Shown: positions 8,390-17,468, counted from the stretch's first letter. The stretch is DNA of 55,346 bases from Erysipelotrichaceae bacterium (GCA_015058875.1 SVBN01000009.1:1-55346), one strand, 5' to 3'. Notes: generated by a model from the sequence alone, not told the origin. Numbers and translations are program-made.

Positions 8390-10369
8390 TTATTTCTTTT
8401 CTTTCGGGTTGTTGAAGCGGAATACCGCGCATCCGTATCCGGGCAGCGGATAACGGACACGGAACGGCTGCTTGTCACATTCGCCCTTCTCGGCAGTGAA
8501 TACGCGCTGCTTTTCGGATTTCGGCGTCACTTCGCCGTCCTGGTCCAGGATCAGTGTGTATTTGCCCTTCACCGGAGCACCGACCATGTAATCCGGGCGG
8601 TCAACCGGCGTCATGTTGACAACAAACAGCAGGCTGTTCTTTCCGGTCTTATCCTGACGGACAAAGCTGAAGATACTGCGGCTTGCATCATCCGCATTGA
8701 TCCAGTAGAAGCCTTCCCAGGAGTCATCCAGTTCATACATTGCCGGATATTTCCGGTACATATGAAGCAGGTCTCTGACGAAGTTCTGCATATCCTTGTT
8801 CAGCGGCTGATCGCAGAGTTCCCAGTTCAGCTGTACCTTTTCATCCCATTCATGGAACTGGGCGAAGTCCTGACCCATGAACAGCAGCTTCTTTCCGGCG
8901 TGGCCGAACATGAACAGGTAGCCGCACTTCAGATTGCGGAACTTATCGCCTTCCAGGCCCGGCATCTTGTTGATCATGGAACACTTCAGGTGAACGACTT
9001 CATCATGAGAGAGGACAAGGATGAACTTCTCGCTTGTCGCATAGCTCATGCCGAATGTCATCTTGTTATGGTTATCCTTGCGGAAATACGGATCCAGCTT
9101 CATGTAATCCAGGAAGTCATGCATCCAGCCCATGTTCCACTTATAGGTGAATCCGAGACCGTCATCTTCCGGACGGGTTGTAACCTTCGGCCATGCGGTG
9201 GATTCTTCGGCGATGATGATCGTGCCGTCCTTGCGTCCGCGGATAACGGAGTTCAGATGCTTGAAGAATTCCATGGCATCGAGGTTGCCGTTGCCGCCGA
9301 AGCGGTTCGGAACCCACTGACCGTCTTTTCTGCCGTAATCCAGATACAGCATGGACGCAACCGCATCGACTCTCAGTCCGTCGACATGATACTCATCATA
9401 CCAGTAAAGGGCATTGCCGATCATGAAGTTCTTGACTTCATTCTTGGAGTAGTCAAAGCATTTTGTGCCCCAGTCGGGATGTTCGCCCATTCTCGGATCG
9501 GCATATTCATACAGCGGTTCACCGTCGAAATCCGCCAAGCCGTGCGCATCCTTCGGGAAGTGGGCGGGAACCCAGTCCAGAATAACGCCGATGCCGTTCT
9601 TATGCAGAGTATCCACCAGATACATGAAGTCTTTCGGCTCGCCGTATCTGGAAGTAGGTGCATAGTAGCCTGTGACCTGATAGCCCCAGGATCCGTCAAA
9701 CGGATATTCCGCAATGCCCATCAGTTCGACATGCGTATAGCCCATGTATTTGCAGTAGTCGACCAATTCCTTTGCATATTCGCGGTAGTTCATGAAGCCG
9801 TCGCGCTCCGGTCTGTCTTCCGCTTTCAGCCAGGAACCGAGATGGCATTCATAGATTGCCAGCGGCTGATCGAATGTGCCTTTGGAAGCACGGTCCCTCA
9901 TCCACTTTGCATCGCCCCACTTATAGCCGGCGATATCAGCAGTTTTGCTGGCGGTGCCGGGACGGAATTCCGAAGAGAATCCGTACGGATCTGCCTTATA
10001 CAGAACATCGCCCTTCTTTGTCAGGATTGCATATTTATATGTTTCTCCGAATCCCATATCGGGAATGAAGCCTTCATAGATTCCGCTCTTTTCCAGCGGC
10101 AGCATATAGTTGGCTTTGGGATCCCACTGGTTGCGGTCGCATACGATGGATACCGCTTTTGCATGCGGTGCCCATACCGCAAAGTGCATGCCCTTCTTTC
10201 CTTCATGAACTGCCGGGTGTGCACCCATTTTCTGATAGACCTTGTAATCAGTTCCTCTTGCCAGCAGATACCTGTCAAACGGAGTCAGGAAAACAGGATC
10301 CAGCTGCTTCTCCGGTTTCTTTTTTTCAGAAGCAGTCTTTGACGTTACAGCCTTTTTAGTCTTTGCCAT
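8390..10369 (-). CDS. glgB: 1,4-alpha-glucan branching enzyme
   Basis: This enzyme makes alpha-1,6 branches in glycogen. The 659-residue protein has a CBM48 domain (about 50-135) and a GH13 barrel. Catalytic residues seen are the nucleophile Asp335 in DGLRVDAV, the acid Glu in IIIAEEST (about 388) and the HD pair in LSHDEVVHLK. The first 25 residues are a lysine-rich low-complexity tail (MAKTKKAVTSKTASEKKKPE). I chose the ATG at 10369 because TGAGGAGA lies 7 bases upstream; the frame runs back to 10441 without such a site. Glycogen synthase is encoded 19 kb away on the other strand, so the pathway is not one operon here. Confidence 0.95.
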   Translation of the reverse strand: MAKTKKAVTSKTASEKKKPEKQLDPVFLTPFDRYLLARGTDYKVYQKMGAHPAVHEGKKGMHFAVWAPHAKAVSIVCDRNQWDPKANYMLPLEKSGIYEGFIPDMGFGETYKYAILTKKGDVLYKADPYGFSSEFRPGTASKTADIAGYKWGDAKWMRDRASKGTFDQPLAIYECHLGSWLKAEDRPERDGFMNYREYAKELVDYCKYMGYTHVELMGIAEYPFDGSWGYQVTGYYAPTSRYGEPKDFMYLVDTLHKNGIGVILDWVPAHFPKDAHGLADFDGEPLYEYADPRMGEHPDWGTKCFDYSKNEVKNFMIGNALYWYDEYHVDGLRVDAVASMLYLDYGRKDGQWVPNRFGGNGNLDAMEFFKHLNSVIRGRKDGTIIIAEESTAWPKVTTRPEDDGLGFTYKWNMGWMHDFLDYMKLDPYFRKDNHNKMTFGMSYATSEKFILVLSHDEVVHLKCSMINKMPGLEGDKFRNLKCGYLFMFGHAGKKLLFMGQDFAQFHEWDEKVQLNWELCDQPLNKDMQNFVRDLLHMYRKYPAMYELDDSWEGFYWINADDASRSIFSFVRQDKTGKNSLLFVVNMTPVDRPDYMVGAPVKGKYTLILDQDGEVTPKSEKQRVFTAEKGECDKQPFRVRYPLPGYGCAVFRFNNPKEKK

Positions 10370-10412
10370 AAATATCTCCTCAATGATACGAAATGTGTAA
10401 ATCTCTCCTTCT

Positions 10413-10441
10413 ATTGTATGCGATAACGAAAATCTTAACAA
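10413..10441 (-). promoter_or_regulatory. Promoter of glgB
   Basis: On the minus strand TTGTTA (10441-10436) and TACAAT (10418-10413) are separated by 17 bp, about 45 bases upstream of the glgB start. Confidence 0.65.
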
Positions 10442-10460
10442 TCACAAAACGAGCACTTTG

Positions 10461-11054
10461 TCATGCACTGCCGGCAGTCAGAATCCGTATGCAGTGCTCT
10501 TCCGGCCGGATTGCGGCAAGTGCACCCCTCAGCGTGGATCCGGTAGTGATCACATCATCCGCCAGCAGAATTTTCTTCGGAAGCGTGATTCCGGGCTTCA
10601 GAACAATGCCGTGCTCCATGTTTCTGCGTTGTGCGCGTGAATACAGTTTCTGATCTGCCTGCAATGTTTTTTCAAACGGAGAAATGCACGGCAGCTTCAG
10701 ACAGGCAAACATTCCCTCCAGATGATCGAATCCCCGCTGTTTCCGTTTATGTTCCGTGCTCGGCATCAGCACCAGTGTATAGCCGTGATAGCGCAGTCTC
10801 AGCCGTGCTGCATGCGGAATGAGGAAAATATCCCGAAGCGCTTCATCGCCGCATTCCTTATATTGCAGCAATGCCCTGCGGAATCCGTCGCTGTACTGAT
10901 ACAGCGCATGCACACGGATCCCGTTCACCTCCCTTTTCCCTTCATATCTGTGCCATTCATTCCGGCACGAGGCACAGAGCGGATCATCCCGGAATACCGC
11001 GTCCAGAATACCGCCTCCCTCCTCCATCAGTTTCCCGCACATCAGACAGCGCAT
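10461..11054 (-). CDS. comFC: ComF family protein (phosphoribosyltransferase fold), late competence protein ComFC
   Basis: The 197-residue protein has an N-terminal zinc-ribbon (CxxC at 3-6 and CASC near 28-31) followed by a type I phosphoribosyltransferase fold, whose PRPP-binding loop is ILLADDVITTGST near residues 163-175. ComFC acts in natural transformation with ComFA. The motif KRKQRGFDHLE is the family's typical central signature. Its start overlaps the 3' end of comFA by 13 bases, the usual comFA-comFC arrangement. Confidence 0.9.
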   Translation of the reverse strand: MRCLMCGKLMEEGGGILDAVFRDDPLCASCRNEWHRYEGKREVNGIRVHALYQYSDGFRRALLQYKECGDEALRDIFLIPHAARLRLRYHGYTLVLMPSTEHKRKQRGFDHLEGMFACLKLPCISPFEKTLQADQKLYSRAQRRNMEHGIVLKPGITLPKKILLADDVITTGSTLRGALAAIRPEEHCIRILTAGSA

Positions 11055-12190
11055 GAGAGATTTGCCTCCCTGATCTGTTTCAGACAGTTTTCCGCGGTTC
11101 TGCTTTTCTCACTCAGCAGAAACAGCACATCCCCGTCCGGACACGCAAACGAACGTCCCGCCCTGCCTGCCATCTGCACAAGTCCTGCTTCATCGAATAC
11201 CGGATGGTCCGCCTGCCAGACACATACATCTGCCCGTTCTATGGTAATGCCTCTCTCGAGAACAGTCGTGGCAATGATGATTCCGGCCGGTTCGTTCCGG
11301 AAGTTCTCTGTCACCTGATCACGGTCCTCCGTTTTCGATGTGCAGACATAGCACGGAAACAGATGCTTCAGAAACATATGCATTCTGTGAGCGCTTATGA
11401 TGGTCGGCACAAAGATCATCCGGGGATGATCCGCATGCATTCCGATCCACCGGATCAGCCGATACAGCAGAAACGGTTTCGGTGCATGGAATAATACCGG
11501 TTCGGGAAGCGGATGTCCGTGCGGTCTGACATTCAGACTCAGCTCCTTCATCCTGCCTTTCCTGACCGCCTGCATCAGTTCCTCATCCGGAGTTGCCGTC
11601 AGATAAATCCGGTGTCCTCTGCAGGAAGTCTCCGCGATCCCGTGCAGCACATCGCTGCCCCGGTATGGAAAACTGTCCGGCTCATCGAGGATCAGGAGAT
11701 CGAATGCGCGGTAATACCGGTACAGCTGGTGGGTTGTGCAGATAATTAAATCCCCGTCGGTTTTCTGCGTATGTCCGCCGCATACCGCAGTCACTTCCGC
11801 ATGCGGAAAATAACGGGAAAGACGCTCTCTCAGTTCCAGCACAACCTGTCTTCTCGGAATGGCAAAGCAGACTTTCTTTTTGTTTTTCAGCATATTTGAA
11901 ATACTCTGTACCACAAGCTCGGTCTTGCCGGCACCGCATACGCAGTGCAGCAGCACATCCGTCCGCTCAATCAGATGCGCACATTGATCGGAAACCGATT
12001 TCTGCTCAGGCGTCAGCGGATAGCGGAGCACATATTCCTCACTTCCCTCCGATACCGGATTCAATGAAACGGATTCTGTTTCTTCCTCCAGCATTGCCCT
12101 GCCGAAGGAAATGCAGCGACGGCAGTACCATCCTCTGGAACCATGATAAAAATAATACGGATCTGTATTCAGACATCTCGGACATTGCAT
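11042..12190 (-). CDS. comFA: ComFA-type DEAD/DEAH helicase (competence)
   Basis: ComFA is the ATPase thought to drive transforming DNA across the membrane. The 382-residue protein has a four-cysteine zinc finger at its start (Cys3/Cys6, Cys23/Cys26), a Walker A motif CGAGKT at 85-90 and a DEPD box at 169-172. The helicase C-terminal half contains ERGITIERADVCVWQADHP and AGRAGR. A strong AGGAGG site lies 9 bases upstream of the ATG. It is followed immediately by comFC, so at least part of the competence machinery is intact. Confidence 0.92.
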   Translation of the reverse strand: MQCPRCLNTDPYYFYHGSRGWYCRRCISFGRAMLEEETESVSLNPVSEGSEEYVLRYPLTPEQKSVSDQCAHLIERTDVLLHCVCGAGKTELVVQSISNMLKNKKKVCFAIPRRQVVLELRERLSRYFPHAEVTAVCGGHTQKTDGDLIICTTHQLYRYYRAFDLLILDEPDSFPYRGSDVLHGIAETSCRGHRIYLTATPDEELMQAVRKGRMKELSLNVRPHGHPLPEPVLFHAPKPFLLYRLIRWIGMHADHPRMIFVPTIISAHRMHMFLKHLFPCYVCTSKTEDRDQVTENFRNEPAGIIIATTVLERGITIERADVCVWQADHPVFDEAGLVQMAGRAGRSFACPDGDVLFLLSEKSRTAENCLKQIREANLSCAV

Positions 12191-12245
12191 AAAAAAAAGA
12201 TCCTCCTGATTTATATATACGCAGAAAAGTCTTCAATCCCCCTGA

Positions 12246-12422
12246 TCAGTCTGAAAACTCCGGAAAAATATACTGCGCCCTGTCAGAAGGGTCCGTATAG
12301 TTCTTCATGACAAACATTTCAAACAGCGGCAGAATGAAATCCATGATCCCATAGTTTTCTCCGCTCACGATTCCTTTCCGGATCAGACGCTTCCGGTACG
12401 GATTGAACTGATTTGTTTCCAT
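12246..12422 (-). pseudogene. C-terminal remnant of an AAA/ORC-like ATP-binding protein
   Basis: A short open frame of 58 residues starts METNQFNPYRKRLIRKG and ends before TGA at 12246. It carries the FxxYRxRLxxKGxxxxxxxGxxxFxLPxF pattern that ends many bacterial AAA (ORC-like) ATPases, usually after a core of 300 residues. That core is absent. The same frame, without a start codon, extends up to the stop of the MFS gene, which fits a decayed or deletion-truncated gene. The match is from memory of the family pattern, so the call is tentative. Confidence 0.4.
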
Positions 12423-12479
12423 GCCCAGCAGCTGCTGTGCATAAAGAAAACAGCCTGCAATATACGCAGACTGTCATCA

Positions 12480-13730
12480 TTACTGTTCCACATTGTAAAT
12501 TGCAGAGACCTCTTTCCGGTATCTGCCCATGATCGCGATTGCCGCAATCATGCACACAAACATATAGCCGGCAATTACGCCGCGGGAAGAGAAGTACAGC
12601 GCAAGCCATCCGGCTGTCAGTTCGCCGGCAAGACTGCCGCATGTATTCAGCATGTTGAACGCCCCGTTGAATCTGCCCTTCTTTTCATCCGGCACATAAG
12701 CCTGGGTCGCAGAGACACGGATCGTGTAGCTTGTCACACCGAGAACACCGGAGATAAAGCAGAACAACGCCCCGCCGGCTGCCGGAAGATAGAGATAAAT
12801 CCCTTCAAGGACCGCAGTTGCAATATATACAAAGAAAGCGATCTGAAACTTCCGCTCCTTCGGAATCCGGATCCGGTAATGCAGCGCACCGCCGATCGCT
12901 CTGCCGACCATGGCCATGCCGCTGACGATCATGAATACATACTCACCGTTATTGTACCTGGAGCGGAACCACGGCAGTGTCAGAACACTGGTAGCGCCAT
13001 AGGTCAGAGCGGAAAATGTAAAGTATACGGCAACCGCCATCAGCCCCTTTTCCTGCTTCAGATAGGAAAAGCCTTCCCGGATATCCCTCAGCATCATTCT
13101 GCCCTTATGCGCTTCATCCTTCGTGGATTTCTGCAGCTCAATATACTTTTCATAGCCGTCAGCGATCCTTGTTTCCATGACTGCCGCAATAAAGAAACAT
13201 ACCGCATTGACAGCCAGCAGCGGCGAAATCCCGACCCGCTTGTAGGCAAAGGTTGCGGCCGGAACCATAACCATTGAGAATGTCTCAAGAACCGATGAGA
13301 CGGAGTAGGCGCGAGCGTAATTTCCTTTTGTGATGAGCAGCGGATAGAAGCTCTGATAGGCAACCATATAAATACTCTGGATAGAGCCGATCAGAAAGAC
13401 ATAGACTGCAAACACCGGAAAGCTGAACATGCCTTTGGACAGAACATATGAGGCAAGCAGATATAACGCACTGGATATGAAATCCAGCGTATAGATGGTC
13501 CTGCGTCTGGAGAACCGGTCCAGAATCGCGCCGGAGACAATCGGCATGATGATCTGGGGAATTGTGAACACAGCCAGATAGACAGCATACAGAAGCGTGG
13601 ACTGCGTATAATCCAGCACCATCAGGCTCATGGCAAAACCGGACATCGCATTTCCGAACATGGAAACAACGCTGCCCGCCGTGATTATCGTAAAATCTCT
13701 TGTCCAGAGTGTCTGTGTTTCTTCCTGCAT
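12480..13730 (-). CDS. MFS transporter
   Basis: This 416-residue integral membrane protein has about 12 predicted helices and the MFS loop signature SGAILDRFSRRRTIY after helix 2. It resembles the MFS_3/enterobactin exporter (EntS)-like group common in Firmicutes, which includes macrolide and drug exporters, but no residue fixes the substrate. A long cytoplasmic stretch rich in charged residues (IELQKSTKDEAHKGRMMLRD) separates the two halves. It sits between comFA and ispD on the same strand without tight coupling, so it is probably a separate unit. Confidence 0.87.
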   Translation of the reverse strand: MQEETQTLWTRDFTIITAGSVVSMFGNAMSGFAMSLMVLDYTQSTLLYAVYLAVFTIPQIIMPIVSGAILDRFSRRRTIYTLDFISSALYLLASYVLSKGMFSFPVFAVYVFLIGSIQSIYMVAYQSFYPLLITKGNYARAYSVSSVLETFSMVMVPAATFAYKRVGISPLLAVNAVCFFIAAVMETRIADGYEKYIELQKSTKDEAHKGRMMLRDIREGFSYLKQEKGLMAVAVYFTFSALTYGATSVLTLPWFRSRYNNGEYVFMIVSGMAMVGRAIGGALHYRIRIPKERKFQIAFFVYIATAVLEGIYLYLPAAGGALFCFISGVLGVTSYTIRVSATQAYVPDEKKGRFNGAFNMLNTCGSLAGELTAGWLALYFSSRGVIAGYMFVCMIAAIAIMGRYRKEVSAIYNVEQ

Positions 13731-13836
13731 GCAATCATTCTACGAAAAAACAGGAAATGTGTACAGGTACATACTCATTTCCCGTTTCTGCTTTAGCTAT
13801 CGTAAAATCACACCGTTATCAACAGTGGTGCACCAA

Positions 13837-14472
13837 TTATTTCAGATCTTCCGGCGTCGTGATTTTGATATTATCATAGGTTCCTGTGACAGCTTTGACC
13901 GGGATTCCGCAATACTCCGCAACGGAGGCATCATCCGTTCCCGTAAAGCCTTCCTGCCGCGCCGTTTCCATGCATTTCAGTATCACATCGGTACGGAATA
14001 CCTGCGGTGTCTGGGCTGCGGCCAGCGTGGAGCGTTCCGGCGTATAGCTGATGTAATCCCCTTCCAGCACTTTGATTGTATCCTTGCACGGAACTGTCAG
14101 GCATGCGGCCTGTTCTGTTTCCATAACCTTTTTCAGCGCATCCAGGGATTCCTGATGCAGATAAGGTCTTGCGCCGTCATGGATCATGACGACATCATAC
14201 AGCACTGCCTGCAGGCCGTTGGTTACGCTCTGCTGTCTGGTATCCCCGCCCTTTGCCAGGGTAATCATGCCGGGCATGCGCGTTGTGATCTTTTCCAGAT
14301 AATCCGAAGCATCGGTCACAATGACAATCTGCCCGCAGTCCGGATCATTCCGGAATATGTCCGTCGTCATTTCCAGAATCGTCTTGTCACCGATCTTATG
14401 ATAGACCTTGTTGTATCCGAGTCCCATGCGGCTGCCCATGCCTGCCGCTACAATCACTGCACTGTATTTCAT
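13837..14472 (-). CDS. ispD: 2-C-methyl-D-erythritol 4-phosphate cytidylyltransferase
   Basis: IspD activates MEP with CTP in the non-mevalonate isoprenoid pathway. The protein opens MKYSAVIVAAGMGSRMG, the nucleotide-binding loop. It also has GDTRQQSV, VMIHDGARPY and QTPQVFRTDVI, all typical of IspD. It is about 211 residues long, close to the family norm. I prefer the ATG at 14472, which has AGAGG 9 bases upstream, over the ATG at 14478, which lies too close. TarI/CDP-ribitol enzymes share the fold, so a teichoic-acid role is a weaker alternative, but no tar genes are nearby. Confidence 0.85.
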   Translation of the reverse strand: MKYSAVIVAAGMGSRMGLGYNKVYHKIGDKTILEMTTDIFRNDPDCGQIVIVTDASDYLEKITTRMPGMITLAKGGDTRQQSVTNGLQAVLYDVVMIHDGARPYLHQESLDALKKVMETEQAACLTVPCKDTIKVLEGDYISYTPERSTLAAAQTPQVFRTDVILKCMETARQEGFTGTDDASVAEYCGIPVKAVTGTYDNIKITTPEDLK

Positions 14473-14552
14473 ACGCATCTTCCTCTGCAGATATTGTACT
14501 ATACCTCGGATTTGAAGGTATGCTATTCTGAGAACATCAAAGGAGAAAACAT

Positions 14553-15221
14553 ATGGACGGCTGCATCTTTGATTTCAACGGAACACTGCTGTTTGATACG
14601 CCCTACCATCTGGAAGCCTGGAACCGGATGTCGGAAGAATTGACCGGGAAGTCGCTGGATCATGAAACACTCATCAGGGATTTTGCCGGTGTTCCCAATA
14701 TTGTCTGTCTTCAGAATATGTGGCCGGGCGGGACAAAGGAATGGTATGAACAGCAGTCGGAACATAAGGAAGAGCTGTACAGGGACATCATCGCGAACCT
14801 CCCGGAAAAAGCACAGCTCGTCACAGGCGCGGAAGAACTCTTTGATCTTCTGAAAGCAAACCGGATTCCCTTTACGATCGCATCCGCATCCATCAAAGCC
14901 AATATCGATTTCTTCGTGGAGACATTCGGACTGGACCGCTGGATGGATCCGGAAAAGATCATCTACGACAACAACACCTATGAGAATAAGACTGCCATGT
15001 TCCGCAACGCCTGCCGTGTGCTCGGTGTTTCCGAAGAAGTTCTTGTCTTTGAGGATTCCCCGTCCGGCATCCGCAGTGCGGAAGCACTGGACGGCTCCCG
15101 CATCATTGCGATTGACAGCGGCTGGGTCCGTGAGCGCCGGAAAGAAGATCCGCGCATTATTCTGGCGGTAAAGAATCTCCGGGAGTCAGTTGATACCGTC
15201 CGAAATCTGTTTCAGATCTGA
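14553..15221 (+). CDS. HAD family hydrolase (beta-phosphoglucomutase-like)
   Basis: This 222-residue HAD protein has a C1-type helical cap. Motif I is IFDFNGTLLFD: Asp7 (the nucleophile) is present, but the usual second aspartate is Asn9. Motif II is TIASAS near residue 109, and motif IV is VFEDSPSGIRSA near residue 168. In phosphatases the second Asp acts as acid/base, so the Asn may change or slow catalysis. Related proteins with DFNGT are known in Firmicutes, so it is likely a real subfamily trait. AAAGGAG lies upstream of the start and a terminator directly follows. Confidence 0.88.
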   Translation: MDGCIFDFNGTLLFDTPYHLEAWNRMSEELTGKSLDHETLIRDFAGVPNIVCLQNMWPGGTKEWYEQQSEHKEELYRDIIANLPEKAQLVTGAEELFDLLKANRIPFTIASASIKANIDFFVETFGLDRWMDPEKIIYDNNTYENKTAMFRNACRVLGVSEEVLVFEDSPSGIRSAEALDGSRIIAIDSGWVRERRKEDPRIILAVKNLRESVDTVRNLFQI

Positions 15222-15243
15222 ACAGCCGCGGCTGTTCTTTTTC
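15221..15243 (+). terminator. Rho-independent terminator
   Basis: AACAGCCGCGGCTGTT is a perfect palindrome followed by CTTTTT; it begins at the last base of the HAD gene's stop codon. Confidence 0.85.
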
Positions 15244-15266
15244 ATGAATTCTTAAGATGATGTTTC

Positions 15267-15294
15267 TGTACAGTCCTGTACCATCTGATACAAT
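15267..15294 (+). promoter_or_regulatory. Promoter placing transcription start at or next to the ATG of the C39-like gene
   Basis: TGTACA (15267-15272), a 16-bp spacer and TACAAT (15289-15294). The start codon at 15304 lies 10 bases after the -10 box and has no Shine-Dalgarno site, so the mRNA may be leaderless. Confidence 0.5.
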
Positions 15295-15303
15295 GATTCC
15301 GTT

Positions 15304-16065
15304 ATGAAACGGAAAAGAAAAGTCAGAACACTGCGGCTTCTCTTCATGACTGTTGTCATGATCTTTCTTGCGGCAGTACCTTCTGTTCTGTATGAGCGGT
15401 GGGAAAACACTTATTTCCCCGATGACAATATCATGTCCATCATCTTTAAAAATCCGATTGAACCGGTGGAGGAAGACTGGGTCACATACCGTTATGACCG
15501 TGACGGAAACTGGCAGAGCACAGAGATCAGCGGAATCACATATCTGAGCCAGAATGATCCGCGATGGAGCGGTCTGACCATCGGCGGGTATACCGTTGCC
15601 CACAGTGGCTGTTCCCCGAGCGTCGGGGCAATGCTGGTAAACCGTGTATGTTCTGTGGACCTGACGCCGTACGATATCGGCAAAGAGTTTTATGAATGGA
15701 ACTATATGAATTCCGGACGTGAAGGAACCAGCCCGAAAGTCTGGAAAAAGCTGGGACAGGAATATGATCTGCGCTATGTCAACCACCTGTCGGAAGAGGG
15801 CTTCATCCAGGCACTGCAGAGCGGGTGGATCGTCGTCATGTCCGTACAGGGGCCTCCCTTTACCAGAGAGTCCACCGCGGACCAGTGGATCTCGCATACC
15901 ATCCTGGTATACGGGCTGAACAGCGCCGGCTCTGCCAATGTCATGGACCCCTATTCGTCCTACAATACCCGTGCCTTCAATGCACAGGAACTGTTTGAAA
16001 TGAGAGTGAAGCTGTTTGACGCATCCAATACCGGTGCCGTGCATGCCTTTGCCCCGAAAGCTTAA
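15304..16065 (+). CDS. C39-family-like papain-fold peptidase, membrane-anchored
   Basis: The 253-residue protein has a basic start (MKRKRKVR), one transmembrane helix (about 10-30) and an extracellular papain-like domain resembling Peptidase_C39_2. A likely catalytic triad is Cys103 in AHSGCSPSVGAM, His198 in ISHTILVYG and Asp215 in NVMDPYS. The domain opens with YLSQNDPRWSG, the usual entry motif. Members of this family act on cell-surface peptides or peptidoglycan cross-links, but the substrate is unknown. It stands alone between two terminators. Confidence 0.75.
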   Translation: MKRKRKVRTLRLLFMTVVMIFLAAVPSVLYERWENTYFPDDNIMSIIFKNPIEPVEEDWVTYRYDRDGNWQSTEISGITYLSQNDPRWSGLTIGGYTVAHSGCSPSVGAMLVNRVCSVDLTPYDIGKEFYEWNYMNSGREGTSPKVWKKLGQEYDLRYVNHLSEEGFIQALQSGWIVVMSVQGPPFTRESTADQWISHTILVYGLNSAGSANVMDPYSSYNTRAFNAQELFEMRVKLFDASNTGAVHAFAPKA

Positions 16066-16091
16066 AGAGCCCTGCGACCGGAGCTCTTTTG
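16064..16091 (+). terminator. Rho-independent terminator
   Basis: AAAGAGC and GCTCTTT pair across a short loop and are followed by a T-run, starting at the stop codon of the C39-like gene. It also has A/T flanks that could serve the converging gene. Confidence 0.7.
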
Positions 16092-16110
16092 TTATCTCTG
16101 CTTCTTTGAA

Positions 16111-17457
16111 TCAGTATCTCCTGACGTCCGCCCGGAACATATGCGCCAGCATTTCCAGCTCGTCTGCGACATCCTCATAGACAATCACATAATGCGGTTC
16201 CCAGCCTTCCAGTACCGACTGATGAATGATATGTTCCGCATTGCCTGTCATTTCCAGGACCGTGGAGGTTCCGAAGAACTGCTTCGGTGCATCGATTGCT
16301 TTTCCGGAGGCGATGAAGAAGCGGAATGTACCGTCCGGATTTCTGCCGATCCGGAAGACAACCGCGTGATCGCTTGCCTCACAGCCGAATTCCATGGTCG
16401 GGCCGATATGCCTGTTGCAATGTTCGCCGATGCAGGCGCCGGTATCGATTCTGGCCAGTGAGCAGGCGGCGGTACCGCAGTGCCAGAATGTCAGCGTATT
16501 CTTCTTTTCATCCAGGGAAACCGGATCGCCGAAGAACACGCTCCTGCCGCTGAGCTTCATGCCGATCCACATGGACAGTGCCCCGTACATATCCGCTTCG
16601 CATGCCCCGGCGACGCCGAGATCATTCAGCATGGCCAGCACGGCGCATACCGGTGTACCGAAGGAAGTAAAGAAGTCCGGCCAGCATCTCGATGCGACGG
16701 CTCCGATCTGATTCTGCTTCACAAATTCATCATAGGCTTTATACAGTCTGGCAAAGTCCAGTCTGTTTTTTTCCGGCGTCTGATCCAGTCCGACGGTCCG
16801 CCGCAATGCATCTTCCAGATATTCCCGGCACTCTTCGTCCGTATATCCCTTTGCCTTTTCAATCAGTTCCCTTGCCTCAATGGCATCCTGGCGGACGCCG
16901 AACACTTCCAGCAGATCATTGTCCAATGCTCTTCCGAAGCCGAAGCCCTGCGGCGTATGGCCGATGGCGCATACCTTCAGCGACTGCATTTCAAAGCGTA
17001 CGCGGGCCGCGCGGATCATCCGCTGTGCCGTCTGTCTGACCTGTTCTTCCTGCGGTCCGCCGTAGACAAATTCAAACTGTTCCTTCTTAAACTGCTTTAT
17101 GGTATTGGCTGCGGAGAACGCGCCGGTCAGCGCATTGAGGCGCAGTCTGCCCCCGTCAATCACCGGCTCCCGCAATGTCCATAACAGCAGCGGAACATCG
17201 CGGAACCGGTGCATGACTTCCGATGCATATGCCGCATTTGCGAACGTCAGATTCTGCAGGATGATGAGATCCGGGTTCACGGTATCGAGAAATGCACTGA
17301 GCTGATCCACGCTCAGCAGCTTGTCTTCCGGAACCACAATATCCTCACACAGCTCTCTCAGCAGATTTACCGACTGCCGGAACTGATCATCCGCGCTCGG
17401 CATATGGAAGGTACCGACGCCTATCGGTACATAGACTGCCTGAAATTTCTTCTCCAT
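16111..17457 (-). CDS. L-fucose/L-arabinose isomerase-related sugar isomerase
   Basis: The 448-residue cytoplasmic protein has the L-fucose/L-arabinose isomerase-like fold. Recognisable parts are LLLWTLREPVIDGGRLRLNALTG, GHTPQGFGFG, ASRCWPDF and the C-terminal metal-site region with GEHCNRHIGPTMEFGC. It would interconvert an aldose and a ketose, but this clade is remote from classical FucI and AraA, so the substrate is open. GAGGGGAA lies upstream of its ATG. It follows a DUF4867 gene by 11 bases. The pair is likely a sugar-use operon whose upstream part was lost to a transposon. Confidence 0.8.
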   Translation of the reverse strand: MEKKFQAVYVPIGVGTFHMPSADDQFRQSVNLLRELCEDIVVPEDKLLSVDQLSAFLDTVNPDLIILQNLTFANAAYASEVMHRFRDVPLLLWTLREPVIDGGRLRLNALTGAFSAANTIKQFKKEQFEFVYGGPQEEQVRQTAQRMIRAARVRFEMQSLKVCAIGHTPQGFGFGRALDNDLLEVFGVRQDAIEARELIEKAKGYTDEECREYLEDALRRTVGLDQTPEKNRLDFARLYKAYDEFVKQNQIGAVASRCWPDFFTSFGTPVCAVLAMLNDLGVAGACEADMYGALSMWIGMKLSGRSVFFGDPVSLDEKKNTLTFWHCGTAACSLARIDTGACIGEHCNRHIGPTMEFGCEASDHAVVFRIGRNPDGTFRFFIASGKAIDAPKQFFGTSTVLEMTGNAEHIIHQSVLEGWEPHYVIVYEDVADELEMLAHMFRADVRRY

Positions 17458-17468
17458 TGTTCTTCCCC

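Noticed and set aside
8762-10342. 526-codon open frame on the plus strand opposite glgB
   Set aside because: It is the mirror of a strongly supported gene; codon bias keeps stops out of the reverse frame. No domain or ribosome site.
13816-13824. TTATCAACA, similar to a DnaA box
   Set aside because: A single imperfect copy with no AT-rich unwinding region or dnaA/dnaN nearby; not an origin.
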